54,447 nucleotides of DNA, from assembly GCA_903901425.1 (NCBI GenBank), contig CAIURC010000104.1, positions 1 to 54,447 of the forward strand, given 5' to 3'. The number at the start of each line of letters is the position of its first letter. Positions within the stretch are counted from its first letter, which is position 1. Positions 37,397-45,321 of this stretch are shown piece by piece. The notes beneath the pieces were generated by a model, which was given only the letters and a program-made list of their open reading frames with translations, did not search any database and was not told the origin of the DNA. The position numbers and the translations under genes were made by a program. Origin of the DNA: an uncultured Spartobacteria bacterium. Lineage in GTDB: Bacteria > Verrucomicrobiota > Verrucomicrobiia > Chthoniobacterales > Chthoniobacteraceae.

Positions 37397-38242
37397 ATGA
37401 CCACCATGGCCCCCATGACCCTTGAAAGCCTTCTCAAAGATGCGAATTCCCTGCCAAACCTGCCTGGCGTCGTGCAGCAACTGATCGAAAGCTTTGAGAA
37501 CGACAATGTGTCGATCGACGAGATTGCGGACATCATCTCGGCCGATCCGGTGTTGAGTGCCAAACTCCTGCGTCTTGCGAATTCCGCCTATTATGGGATG
37601 CCGCGGCAGATCGCGTCTGTCAGTGATGCGATGGCGATGCTCGGGTTCATCACGGTACGGACGCTCGTGGTTTCCTCCGGGTTGTCTGGAAGTTTCAAAC
37701 GTCTGCCTGGCATCGACCTGCAGAGTTTCTGGATCAACAGTCTGCACGTGGCCTGCCTGGCCAAGCACTGGTCCAGGCCGATCGGACTGAACCGGGAACA
37801 AGTTTTCACCGTGGGAATCATGCACCGGATCGGAGAACTGATCCTGCACCAGCGGCTTCCCGAGGAGATGCCCGCGGTGGAAGATGGCGCGGGACTCTTC
37901 GATCTGCACAGATTCCAAGTCGAGCGCCGGATCCTCGGGTTTAGCTACGCAGAGGCGGGGGCGAAACTGGCCAACCACTGGCATTTTCCCAACGCATTCA
38001 CCCAGTCGGTGCTCCGAACACCGGAACCGCTGGCAAACCCACAGTTCGATCCGGTGGCTGGCCTGATCTACCTGGCCACATGGCGGGTCTGGGCGGATTC
38101 CCGGGGTCTTTCCGAGGAGACGATTGCCGCGGACTGGCCGGAATCGGTGGGCAACGCATTGAACCTGACCCGGGAAACTGCGCTTCAGAATCTTCCGCCG
38201 CTCAAGCAATTGTCGGCGGGCTTGGAAGATTTGATTGGGTAG
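37397..38242 (+). CDS. HDOD-domain signalling protein
   Basis: The 281-aa protein has the HDOD pattern: LPNLPGVVQQLI, IDEIADIISADPVLSAKLLRLANSAYYG, DAMAMLGFITVRTLV and FTVGIMHRIGELIL. HDOD domains are catalytically degenerate relatives of HD-type phosphodiesterases and usually act in signal transduction (motility, biofilm, stress). The HD dyad is altered here (MHRIGE in place of HDIG-like). ATG 37397 fits the domain start better than an upstream in-frame start. A strong bidirectional terminator follows the stop. Confidence 0.9.
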   Translation: MTTMAPMTLESLLKDANSLPNLPGVVQQLIESFENDNVSIDEIADIISADPVLSAKLLRLANSAYYGMPRQIASVSDAMAMLGFITVRTLVVSSGLSGSFKRLPGIDLQSFWINSLHVACLAKHWSRPIGLNREQVFTVGIMHRIGELILHQRLPEEMPAVEDGAGLFDLHRFQVERRILGFSYAEAGAKLANHWHFPNAFTQSVLRTPEPLANPQFDPVAGLIYLATWRVWADSRGLSEETIAADWPESVGNALNLTRETALQNLPPLKQLSAGLEDLIG

Positions 38243-38248
38243 CAGGAG

Positions 38249-38287
38249 CCCCCCCCGCCGGGAGGTCTCTCTTCCCGGCGGGGGGGG
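38249..38287. terminator. Strong bidirectional stem-loop between convergent genes
   Basis: A perfect 15-bp GC-rich stem (38249-38263 with 38273-38287, left arm C8-GCCGGGA) with a 9-base loop sits between the stops of the HDOD gene and the uronate-isomerase-like gene. No U-tract is visible. Confidence 0.7.
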
Positions 38288-38309
38288 GCCAGCGGGTATT
38301 GAAGCCCGG

Positions 38310-39551
38310 CTAGAGCGCGAGGAACTCCTCGAGGGCGCCCCCGAGCAATCGGTGGACGTCCCTTTGGATCTCGTTCTCGGAGGGTTCCCAACCGGTGGCG
38401 GCGAGGTCCTCATATTTTTCGGAGAGAACCCGGGCGAGGATGGGCTTGGAGTGCGCCCATTTGTAAACGAGTTGGTCCATGACGCGGCAGTCGCTGTGCT
38501 GGGGCGTCATGGTCAGGCCTATCATCTCGAGGCGCATCCGGGTGACCTCCTCGATCAACGAAGGGTTGTTCATGAACCACCAGCATCCGAACACATGCAG
38601 GTTCCTGAATTTGCGAGCAGCAACACACAGGGCATGCTGGTCCTCGCGAGCCAGCAGGGTGCATAGGAATTTGTTGTCCGGATACGCAGCACAAAGCCGT
38701 TCCACCGCACCCACATCGGAGCCGCCGACGCTGTCCCCTGCCAGGCGGAGCTGCGGGTTCACATTTCTTTTCACGCCGATCATCAGCGCAAACGCCTGGT
38801 TGTGCTCCCGGCCGTGGGGCATGATCACCTCCTCAATCAGGCGCGCTGTGGCCCCCGTTCCCGGGAACTCGAAGTCGGGCGACAACGACACCATGCAGTA
38901 CTGCGAATCAATCTTCCGGGTCCAGTCCGCCAAAAACCGCCGCACCTCGCCGAAGGTTTTTCCGGAAAAATCGGTGGCGACGTCGTACCCCCACTGGCGC
39001 AGCTTGGGCACAGTGTTGGGCCAGTCGAGAAGCAGCGGGTCGATCCGCAGAGCGGCCACAAACCGTGGGTCCCGCTGGAACCCGGCCTCCCAGACGGGAC
39101 GCTCAAGGTCGTCAAAAGGGGAGTTGGTCATGCAGACCTTGCGCACACCGGACACCTCCAGAACCTTGGTGACAAAATCCTCCGTTTTCCAGGAGGCATA
39201 GTGCTGGCGCAATGCGTTGAGGTCGCGCCTGCGGACATCGAGCCCGAGCCGCTGAAGGGTGGTCAGCACGCCGCGGCAGGCCTCGGACACCGGTGAGTTC
39301 TGGAGAAACAACGCATCCCAGATCACTTCGGCCTGCCGGGACTTGGGCAGGGCCCAGAACTGGTCCGTGGACAGCGGCATCGCCCGGAACGATTCCGCAA
39401 TCAGGTAATGGTAGGTCAACAGCTCGTCGATACCCCACAAAAGCAACTGGCCAAAGGCCGGGTCGTACAGGTGGGTGTGGATGTCGTACACCGGCGTCCT
39501 TTCAACAATTCCGGTGACAAGAGGCGTGATCGACGTGGTTGAGGTTTTCAT
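38310..39551 (-). CDS. Uronate (glucuronate) isomerase-like amidohydrolase-fold protein
   Basis: The 413-aa protein begins its barrel with VYDIHTHLYD (His25, His27, metal-binding HxH) and has a helical insertion (46-160). VCMTNSPFDD corresponds to the TTDDPxD segment of UxaC. Further motifs are AALRIDPLLLDWP, VKRNVNPQLRLAGDS and PQHSDCRVMDQL near the C-terminus. It resembles the uronate isomerase family (PF02614), which converts glucuronate/galacturonate to fructuronate/tagaturonate, but it is divergent. Presence of a GH105 gene about 6 kb away supports uronate metabolism. An upstream in-frame start was rejected because the extra residues carry no domain. Confidence 0.78.
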   Translation of the reverse strand: MKTSTTSITPLVTGIVERTPVYDIHTHLYDPAFGQLLLWGIDELLTYHYLIAESFRAMPLSTDQFWALPKSRQAEVIWDALFLQNSPVSEACRGVLTTLQRLGLDVRRRDLNALRQHYASWKTEDFVTKVLEVSGVRKVCMTNSPFDDLERPVWEAGFQRDPRFVAALRIDPLLLDWPNTVPKLRQWGYDVATDFSGKTFGEVRRFLADWTRKIDSQYCMVSLSPDFEFPGTGATARLIEEVIMPHGREHNQAFALMIGVKRNVNPQLRLAGDSVGGSDVGAVERLCAAYPDNKFLCTLLAREDQHALCVAARKFRNLHVFGCWWFMNNPSLIEEVTRMRLEMIGLTMTPQHSDCRVMDQLVYKWAHSKPILARVLSEKYEDLAATGWEPSENEIQRDVHRLLGGALEEFLAL

Positions 39552-39696
39552 GTGGGGACTCCAAAAAACTGCGTTTCTCTTAGTGCCGAAAAGCCAAACT
39601 CCAAAGCTCAAACATCCCGGAGTGGATCCGGCCCCGGCATTTTCCAGGATCGCCTTCAAGATTTCCCTGTGGAATTTTTGCGAAAAACCCTTCGCC

Positions 39697-40869
39697 ATGC
39701 TCCCCCTGCACCGCCTTATTCCCGTTGCTGTTGCCCTTGTTTTTCCGCTGATTTGCCGCGCTGACCCGGCCCGGGACGCCGCCATTGCCGGAAAGCTCCA
39801 GCCTTACCTCGATTCCGGGGTTGTTTCTGGCTTGGTCACTCTTGTGGCGGACGAAACCCGGGTGCTGCATCTGGCCACACTGGGGAAGAGCGACTTGGCA
39901 TCCGGGGCTCCGATGAAGACCGATGCCCTTTTCTGGATTGCGTCCATGACAAAGCCCATGACTGCGGTTTGCGTGCAGATGCTGGTCGAGGAGGGCCGGT
40001 TTTCCCTCGAGGATCCGGTAGAAAAGCTGCTCCCGGAGTTCCGTGGCCAGAAACTGAGCAGCGGAGCTGACCCTGGACGCCCGATGACGGTCCGAGACCT
40101 CCTGACGCACAAGAGCGGGATCAGCGAGGTCCGCCAGTCAAAGGAAGAAACTACTCTGGCGGAACTCGTCGTGGATTACTCAAAAGCGCCGCTCCGCTTT
40201 GAACCGGGAAGTCAGTGGGCCTACAGCACTGCCGGCATCGACACCTTGGGCAGGATTGTCGAGGTGGTTGCCGGAACCCCCTTTGAAATCTTCCTCCAAA
40301 AGCGGCTTCTAGAGCCACTCGGAATGAAGGACACCACGTTCTGGCCCACCGCGGACCAGGCAGCCCGCCTCGCAAAAAGTTATTCAATCCCAAAGGGCCA
40401 AACCCAGCTTCAGGAGATTCCAATCAGCATGTTGCCCGGTGCCGTGACCAACCGGAAACGGCCCGCAAAACCCGGGGCCGGCCTTTTTTCGACCGCAACG
40501 GATGTCGCCGCTTTCTACCAGATGCTGCTTCAGGAAGGCCGGTTTCAGGGACGCACTCTGCTCACCCCGGCCTCGGTCAGGGCTCTGGTTTCGCCACAGA
40601 CGGAAATTATTCCGACTCCCTCTGCACCCGGCGTCACCATGGGACTCGGGTTCAAGGTTCAAACCGAGCCTCAGGAAGTTACGGCGGTCCAGGCGCCCGG
40701 CACATTTGGGCATGGGGGCGCCTACGGCACCCAGAGCTGGGCGGATCCGAAACACAAACTCGTCTATGTGCTTCTCATCCAGCGGGGTGGAATGCCCAAG
40801 GGCGATGGATCCGATCTCCGCGGCGCATTTCAGGAAGCCGCGTTTGCGGCCTTCGGCCCAGCCCGCTGA
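39697..40869 (+). CDS. Secreted serine hydrolase of the beta-lactamase (class C-like) family
   Basis: The 390-aa protein has a signal peptide (1-22) and the beta-lactamase/penicillin-binding fold. SxxK is Ser83-Met-Thr-Lys86, the Tyr motif is Tyr176-Ser-Thr (usual YxN), and HGGAYG near residue 346 replaces the KTG box. RDLLTHKSGI and LLEPLGMKDTTF are also typical. This group includes esterases, D-amino-acid peptidases and beta-lactamase-like proteins; resistance cannot be inferred. ATG 39697 is the signal-peptide start. It is divergent from the uronate-isomerase-like gene. Confidence 0.88.
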   Translation: MLPLHRLIPVAVALVFPLICRADPARDAAIAGKLQPYLDSGVVSGLVTLVADETRVLHLATLGKSDLASGAPMKTDALFWIASMTKPMTAVCVQMLVEEGRFSLEDPVEKLLPEFRGQKLSSGADPGRPMTVRDLLTHKSGISEVRQSKEETTLAELVVDYSKAPLRFEPGSQWAYSTAGIDTLGRIVEVVAGTPFEIFLQKRLLEPLGMKDTTFWPTADQAARLAKSYSIPKGQTQLQEIPISMLPGAVTNRKRPAKPGAGLFSTATDVAAFYQMLLQEGRFQGRTLLTPASVRALVSPQTEIIPTPSAPGVTMGLGFKVQTEPQEVTAVQAPGTFGHGGAYGTQSWADPKHKLVYVLLIQRGGMPKGDGSDLRGAFQEAAFAAFGPAR

Positions 40870-40964
40870 TCCCCCAACGCCCACTCCGCCGCCCGCATGC
40901 GACCATCCCGGCTTTACTCCCCGGGACAGGCCTGATTGAGTGCGCCTCCCCGCTTGAGGAGGTC

Positions 40965-41885
40965 ATGCTCGCTTCGTTTCTCACCACGGTTCTTTTCTCG
41001 TTCTCCGTCATTTTTGCGGCCCGGTCCTCCAAAGTGCTCGGACCGCAGCTCGCCAATCTTTCCCGGCTCCTCCTGGCCGCCGTTTTTCTGGCGATCTGGG
41101 CGCACGGATTCGGTGCTGGGCTTCAAGGCCCCGGTCTCCCCTGGTTTTTTCTGAGCGGCCTCATCGGGTTTGGGGTGGGCGACATGGCTCTTTTCGGCGC
41201 ACTGCCTCGGATCGGACCGCGTCTGGCAATTCTCCTGACCCAATGCCTTGCGGCGCCACTGGCGGCACTGACCGAATGGATCTGGCTGGGAAATGCCCTC
41301 CGGCCAGCCGACCTCGGCTGTGCGGCAGTCATTCTGGGCGGGGTTGCAGTCGCACTCGCCCCGGATCGGGGCTTGCCCGTGAGCCGCTCCACGTTCTGGC
41401 TCGGGGTGTTTTTTGGAGCTGGCTCGGCTTTTGGGCAGGGCATGGGCGCCGTCTTGAGCCGGAAAGCCAACGAGGTCGGGAGACTCGCCGGCTTCGAGAT
41501 CGACGGCGGCACCGCTGCCTACCAGCGGATCCTTGCCGGCGTTCTGTTGACCGCGGTTTCATTCTGGTTTTTCAGGCCCACCCCCGCGGCGTCTGGTACG
41601 GATGCCGGGCAGGGTGCCCCCGCGGCTCCCAGCGTGGACTGGAAAAAGGGCTGGCCCCTGGTTTTTGCCAACGCGCTCTCCGGCCCCACCCTCGGGGTGG
41701 GCTGTTACCAACTGGCCCTGAAAACCACGGCCGCAGGCCTGGTGCTGCCGATTGTGGCCACCTCGCCCCTGGTCACGCTGCTTCTCGCTTGGTGGATCGA
41801 CCGGGAACGCCCCACGCGCCGCTCCCTCCTCGGTGGGCTCCTTGCCGTCTCCGGCGCTGTCGCCCTCAAACTCCTTCTGGCTTAA
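40965..41885 (+). CDS. EamA/DMT-superfamily transporter
   Basis: The 306-aa protein has about ten predicted membrane helices arranged as two EamA-type halves (about 5-135 and 150-305), each beginning with a helix that contains Ala/Gly/Phe. The pattern is that of small metabolite exporters of the drug/metabolite transporter superfamily. Substrate unknown. It lies 95 bases after the serine hydrolase gene, on the same strand. A bidirectional terminator follows. Confidence 0.85.
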   Translation: MLASFLTTVLFSFSVIFAARSSKVLGPQLANLSRLLLAAVFLAIWAHGFGAGLQGPGLPWFFLSGLIGFGVGDMALFGALPRIGPRLAILLTQCLAAPLAALTEWIWLGNALRPADLGCAAVILGGVAVALAPDRGLPVSRSTFWLGVFFGAGSAFGQGMGAVLSRKANEVGRLAGFEIDGGTAAYQRILAGVLLTAVSFWFFRPTPAASGTDAGQGAPAAPSVDWKKGWPLVFANALSGPTLGVGCYQLALKTTAAGLVLPIVATSPLVTLLLAWWIDRERPTRRSLLGGLLAVSGAVALKLLLA

Positions 41886-41899
41886 CCCGCGCGCCAAAA

Positions 41900-41927
41900 T
41901 TCCGGGGGGCGTATCCGCCCCCCGGAA
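41900..41927. terminator. Bidirectional terminator between DMT transporter and pseudopilin 1
   Basis: A perfect 12-bp stem (TTCCGGGGGGCG / CGCCCCCCGGAA) with a 4-base loop lies between the two convergent stops. On the minus strand it is followed by ATTTTGG. Confidence 0.75.
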
Positions 41928-41937
41928 TCCGGCCCGT

Positions 41938-42375
41938 TCACTGGAGCTGGAACGGCGTCCAGAAGTCGGCTGGCGCGACATCGCTCAAAGCCGCAGCGGT
42001 TCCGGGCGGTGTGGAGATTGCACCATCCACGGTGTATGCGGCACCGGTGTAGTCGCCCCCAATCACACTTACCCCGGTGTTGAACAGGCTGCTGTTCGGT
42101 TTGAGGTACTGCTTGATCGCATCCCACGGCACCGCCGCCCCAGCGGCCTTGTTGAACTCAATCGCATACTGGTCCAGCGCCGAGTCAATCAGCCTCAGAT
42201 CCTCCAAGATCCGGCTGGCCTGAGTCCGCTTCCGGGCCCGCAGAAAGTTCGGGACCGCGATTGCCGCCAACAAGGCAATCACCGCGACCACGATCATGAT
42301 TTCCACCAGGGTGAAACCGGCCACGCCCGTCTTTTCGAGCAACCTCCGCAGCGCCCTGGGTTTGCTGGACTCCAT
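41938..42375 (-). CDS. Type IV/II pseudopilin (prepilin-type N-terminal methylation motif)
   Basis: The 145-aa protein from ATG 42375 has a 20-residue leader (MESSKPRALRRLLEKTGVAG), then the cleavage/methylation motif G|FTLVE and a hydrophobic helix (FTLVEIMIVVAVIALLAAIA). A short globular domain ends in SDVAPADFWTPFQLQ. Mature Phe1 and Glu5 are present, so PilD-type processing is expected. Other in-frame ATGs at 42384, 42429 and 42444 would add Glu-Ser-Met/Ile repeats, and the frame stays open to 42717. I chose the start giving the normal leader length. It is paralogous to the protein at 42848 and transcribed after it. Confidence 0.85.
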   Translation of the reverse strand: MESSKPRALRRLLEKTGVAGFTLVEIMIVVAVIALLAAIAVPNFLRARKRTQASRILEDLRLIDSALDQYAIEFNKAAGAAVPWDAIKQYLKPNSSLFNTGVSVIGGDYTGAAYTVDGAISTPPGTAAALSDVAPADFWTPFQLQ

Positions 42376-42444
42376 GGACTCCATGGACTCTATGGACTCT
42401 ATGGACTCTATGGACTCTATGGACTCCATGGACTCTATGGACAT
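42371..42444 (-). repeat. 9-bp tandem repeat carrying in-frame start codons upstream of pseudopilin 1
   Basis: About eight 9-base units, ATGGAGTCC or ATAGAGTCC on the minus strand, lie head to tail just at and before the pseudopilin start. Each unit encodes Met/Ile-Glu-Ser in frame with the pilin. Units with ATG are alternative start codons, so unit number would alter leader length in steps of three residues without changing the frame. Confidence 0.8.
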
Positions 42445-42761
42445 GCCGGGGGCGCTGTGGCCCTGCAGCTGAGGCTCCCTTGGGGCTCCCTCCACGCATC
42501 CAGCCTCTTTCTCCCTGCCTTCCATCTCAGCGATCCCGCCCGCCTCCAAGATCCCCGCTCTCTGTGGCTCTCCCTGCTCTCCCTGCCCCAGTTGTTCACC
42601 TGGCTGTTGATTCAGCACTCCTTGCTTCTCCTCCATCCGATTCATCGGCCCTCCTCCTGTTTTGGTTGATCCCGCCTTTTCCCCGGCTGTGCCGCCGGCC
42701 TCAGAACACCCTCTCAAAAAAATGAGCGTTCGGCGATCGGGAACCCGGCGGGAAATGGCCT
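42445..42761. other. Purine-rich spacer between the two pseudopilin genes
   Basis: This stretch lies upstream of pseudopilin 1 on the minus strand and has no recognised gene. Its minus strand is purine-rich with repeated GGGAGAGC-like units. The pilin frame stays open through most of it but gives Glu/Gly/Gln-rich residues with no domain, so I regard it as leader or promoter DNA. Confidence 0.4.
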
Positions 42762-42806
42762 CGGGAAAAAAGAACGGCCGCCGGATCCAGAAGGGTCCGG
42801 CGGCCG
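42762..42806 (-). terminator. Intrinsic terminator of pseudopilin 2
   Basis: On the minus strand, an 11-bp stem (CGGCCGCCGGA / TCCGGCGGCCG) with a 10-base loop is followed by TTCTTTTTTCCC. It lies 42 bases after the pseudopilin 2 stop. Confidence 0.85.
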
Positions 42807-42847
42807 CGCGCCCGGGGGGGAAACTGTGGGCGAGTCCCGGTCCGGGA

Positions 42848-43261
42848 CTACTGGGTCAGGGTGTACGGCGACCAGAAGGCGGCAGGAGCCACGTCCGAGA
42901 GGGCGGCTCCGGTACCGGCAGGCGTCGCAGGCACACCGTCCACGGTATAGGTGCCGGTGGTGTAATTGCCGCCAATCACGCTGGAGCCGCTGTAGAGGCC
43001 AGTATTGGGCTTGAGATACATCTGGATGTCGGCCCAGTTCACCGCGGACCCCGCGGCGCGGTTGTACTCGATGGCGTACTGGTCGATGGCGTTATCGATG
43101 AGCCGCATGTCTTCCAAAATCCGGCTCGCTTGGGAACGTTTCCGGGACCGCAGGAGGTTCGGGACGGCAATCGCGGCCAGGAGCGCGATGATGGCCACGA
43201 CAATCATGATTTCCACGAGCGTGAAACCCGCGCGATGGTTTTGGTTCAAACGTTTGAGCAT
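42848..43261 (-). CDS. Type IV/II pseudopilin, paralogue of the previous gene
   Basis: The 137-aa protein has a 12-residue basic leader (MLKRLNQNHRAG), the cleavage motif G|FTLVE and the hydrophobic helix up to AAIAVPNLLRSRKRSQ. A globular domain closely matches pseudopilin 1 (SRILEDMRLIDNAIDQYAIEY; DVAPAAFWSPYTLTQ). The paired paralogues with separate terminators probably arose by duplication. They look like the small major pseudopilins of verrucomicrobial type II secretion or type IV pilus systems; no assembly genes lie in this window. A candidate sigma-54 site lies about 85-100 bases upstream. Confidence 0.92.
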   Translation of the reverse strand: MLKRLNQNHRAGFTLVEIMIVVAIIALLAAIAVPNLLRSRKRSQASRILEDMRLIDNAIDQYAIEYNRAAGSAVNWADIQMYLKPNTGLYSGSSVIGGNYTTGTYTVDGVPATPAGTGAALSDVAPAAFWSPYTLTQ

Positions 43262-43345
43262 AGGATGTTTCTGGGTTTGGGGTTTTTGATTTTTTCGGGA
43301 ACGCTTCGGGCTGTTACCCGCTAGGATCCTGATGGGATATGCTTT

Positions 43346-43361
43346 AGCACTGAGGATGCCA
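43346..43361 (-). promoter_or_regulatory. Candidate sigma-54 (-24/-12) promoter of pseudopilin 2
   Basis: On the minus strand the sequence is TGGCATCCTCAGTGCT. GG and GC are spaced by ten bases, as in the consensus TGGCAC-N5-TTGC, with one mismatch in the -12 box. It would give a leader of about 75 bases. Type IV pilin genes are often sigma-54 dependent. The match is by eye only. Confidence 0.4.
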
Positions 43362-43500
43362 CCGCCCTGAAATGGCCTAGAAACACCCTCGCGCCCCCCT
43401 GTTTCACCCTTTCACCGGGCTTTGCCCTCTCAAAAACCTGAAAACCACCCCGAAACCTCTCAGATTTGAGACCCCCACCCGGGATCGGCTCCTGATTTTC

Positions 43501-45273
43501 GTGGCTGCACTCTGCGTCCAACTCGCGGTGCTCATCGGATTCTCGCGGAGCCCGGATTTTCTGCCGCGCGGAGACGACATGCAGTTCTACAGCGACTGGG
43601 GCCGGCGAATCGCGGCGGGGCAGTGGACGGATGGCCGCGCATTTTACGGGCTGCCCGGGTACGCTTATCTGCTGGGGATGGTTTACCGGGGGGTCGGGTT
43701 TGATCCGTTCACGGTGGGCCTGGTTCAGGCGGGATTGTTCGCCTGTGTGGCCGTGCTTCTGCATGCACTTGCGGAAAAGATGTTCGCGCCGTCCGGGGCG
43801 GCCCGGGCGGTGGGCTGGTGCGCGGCGGCAGGCTGGATCTGTTTTGTGCCCGCCCAGACCTTTGCAGCCGTCCTCATGCCCACGGTCTGGCTGGTGGCCG
43901 CCTACTGGGGTCTGGTGCTCTGGCTGGTCCGGGCGCGCCCCGGCCCATCGGTATGGCGCTGGGGCGGGATCGGCCTCGGCGTGGGCTGCGTGTCGATGAT
44001 GATCGCCACGATCACCCTGCTTTCGCCCCTGATCCTCCTCCGGATTCTTCAGACGGTACGGCATTCCGACAACGGCCGACCGGCTTGGCTTCGAATTCTT
44101 GCCGCCGCCGGGCTTTACCTGTCCGGGATGTTTGCTGGCTCGGCTCCAGCCTCGCTCCACAATTATCTGGTGGCCCGCGAGCCGGTGCTGCTTTCCGCAC
44201 ACAGCGGAATCAATTTCTGGATCGGCAACAACCCCGAAGCAAACGGGTACCCGCGAATCCCGGCGGGACTCCGGGCCACGCAGGAGGGGCTGCTGCAGGA
44301 TTCGATCCGGGTGGCGGAACGGGAGGCGGGGCGTCCGCTCACGCGCGCCGAGGTGTCGGCGCATTGGAATGCCAAGGCGCAGACCTACATCCGCGCGCAT
44401 TTCGGAGAGTGGTGCCGGCTGCTGCTCCGCAAAATCGCCAACTTCTGGAACGGCTACACCTACGACGACATCTGCTGCATCAAACGCTTTCAGGACCTTG
44501 GAATCACCTTTGCGGGCATCGGGTACGGCCAGGTGGCCGCGCTGGCGCTGGCGGGGGCGGGGTTTGCGCTGAGGGCCAATCCGGGGGCATGGTGGGCGGC
44601 TGGGGCGGTTCTGCTCCACATGGCGGCGCTGCTTCCCGTGTTTGTGACCGAACGTTACCGCCTTGCAGCCGTGCCCGGGCTCCTCCTGTTTGCCGCGTGG
44701 TGGGCGGTCACCCTCGTGGTGCATCTCCGGGGCCGCCAGTGGAAGAACGCCGCACTTCTGGCCGGGGCGTCGGTTTGCACCGGCTGGTTTGTCTCCATCC
44801 CGAGGCCTGACCCTGCCCTGTGGTCGCTGGACTTCTACAAAGCGGGCATCCGCCAGATTGACTCTGGGGAGACCGGGCAGGCTGCGCGGAATCTCAATAC
44901 GGCGCTGCGCTACGCCCCGGGCAGCCCTGAGATCCATTTTGCGCTGGGCAATCTCGCGCTCAAAACCGGGAACCGGGCGGCGGCGGAGGCGTTCTACGGC
45001 ACCACCCTCCGGATCCAGTCGTTCCACAGCAGGGCCCAGAACAATCTTGGGGTGCTGGCCTTGGAAAACCGCGACTGGGTCAGGGCAGAAAACTGCTTTC
45101 TGGCCACGCTCGCGGTGGAACCCGAGGACGCCAAGGCGTTTTACCTGCTTGCCCTTGCCCGGGAGGGTGCGGGGAAATTTGCGGAAGCCCGGGAGTCGCT
45201 GGCAGTGGCGTTGAAGCTGCGGCCGGACTTGGCGGAGTTCCGGAAGCTGGAGGATCGGCTCCGGGACCGCTGA
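43501..45273 (+). CDS. Membrane GT39-type glycosyltransferase with C-terminal TPR repeats
   Basis: The 590-aa protein starts at GTG 43501, with no better in-frame start before the upstream stop at 43378. It has about eleven membrane helices with a first periplasmic loop RGDDMQFYSDWGRRIAAGQW (acidic pair after the first helix, the usual GT39/ArnT catalytic location) and GLPGYAYLLG. The C-terminal ~130 residues form three TPR-like helix pairs (ARNLNTALRYAPGSPEIHFALGNLALK...), likely for protein contacts. Family members move a sugar from polyprenyl phosphate onto lipid, protein or glycan outside the membrane. A second such gene follows 48 bases later. Confidence 0.85.
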   Translation: MAALCVQLAVLIGFSRSPDFLPRGDDMQFYSDWGRRIAAGQWTDGRAFYGLPGYAYLLGMVYRGVGFDPFTVGLVQAGLFACVAVLLHALAEKMFAPSGAARAVGWCAAAGWICFVPAQTFAAVLMPTVWLVAAYWGLVLWLVRARPGPSVWRWGGIGLGVGCVSMMIATITLLSPLILLRILQTVRHSDNGRPAWLRILAAAGLYLSGMFAGSAPASLHNYLVAREPVLLSAHSGINFWIGNNPEANGYPRIPAGLRATQEGLLQDSIRVAEREAGRPLTRAEVSAHWNAKAQTYIRAHFGEWCRLLLRKIANFWNGYTYDDICCIKRFQDLGITFAGIGYGQVAALALAGAGFALRANPGAWWAAGAVLLHMAALLPVFVTERYRLAAVPGLLLFAAWWAVTLVVHLRGRQWKNAALLAGASVCTGWFVSIPRPDPALWSLDFYKAGIRQIDSGETGQAARNLNTALRYAPGSPEIHFALGNLALKTGNRAAAEAFYGTTLRIQSFHSRAQNNLGVLALENRDWVRAENCFLATLAVEPEDAKAFYLLALAREGAGKFAEARESLAVALKLRPDLAEFRKLEDRLRDR

Positions 45274-45321
45274 CGGGATTCCACGCACCGGCTCGCACGC
45301 AAACTGCCTACTAGAGAAACC

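Noticed and set aside
42376-42717. Long N-terminal extension of pseudopilin 1
   Set aside because: The added residues are Glu/Gly/Gln-rich and would make a leader of over 110 residues, unlike prepilins, which have short basic leaders.
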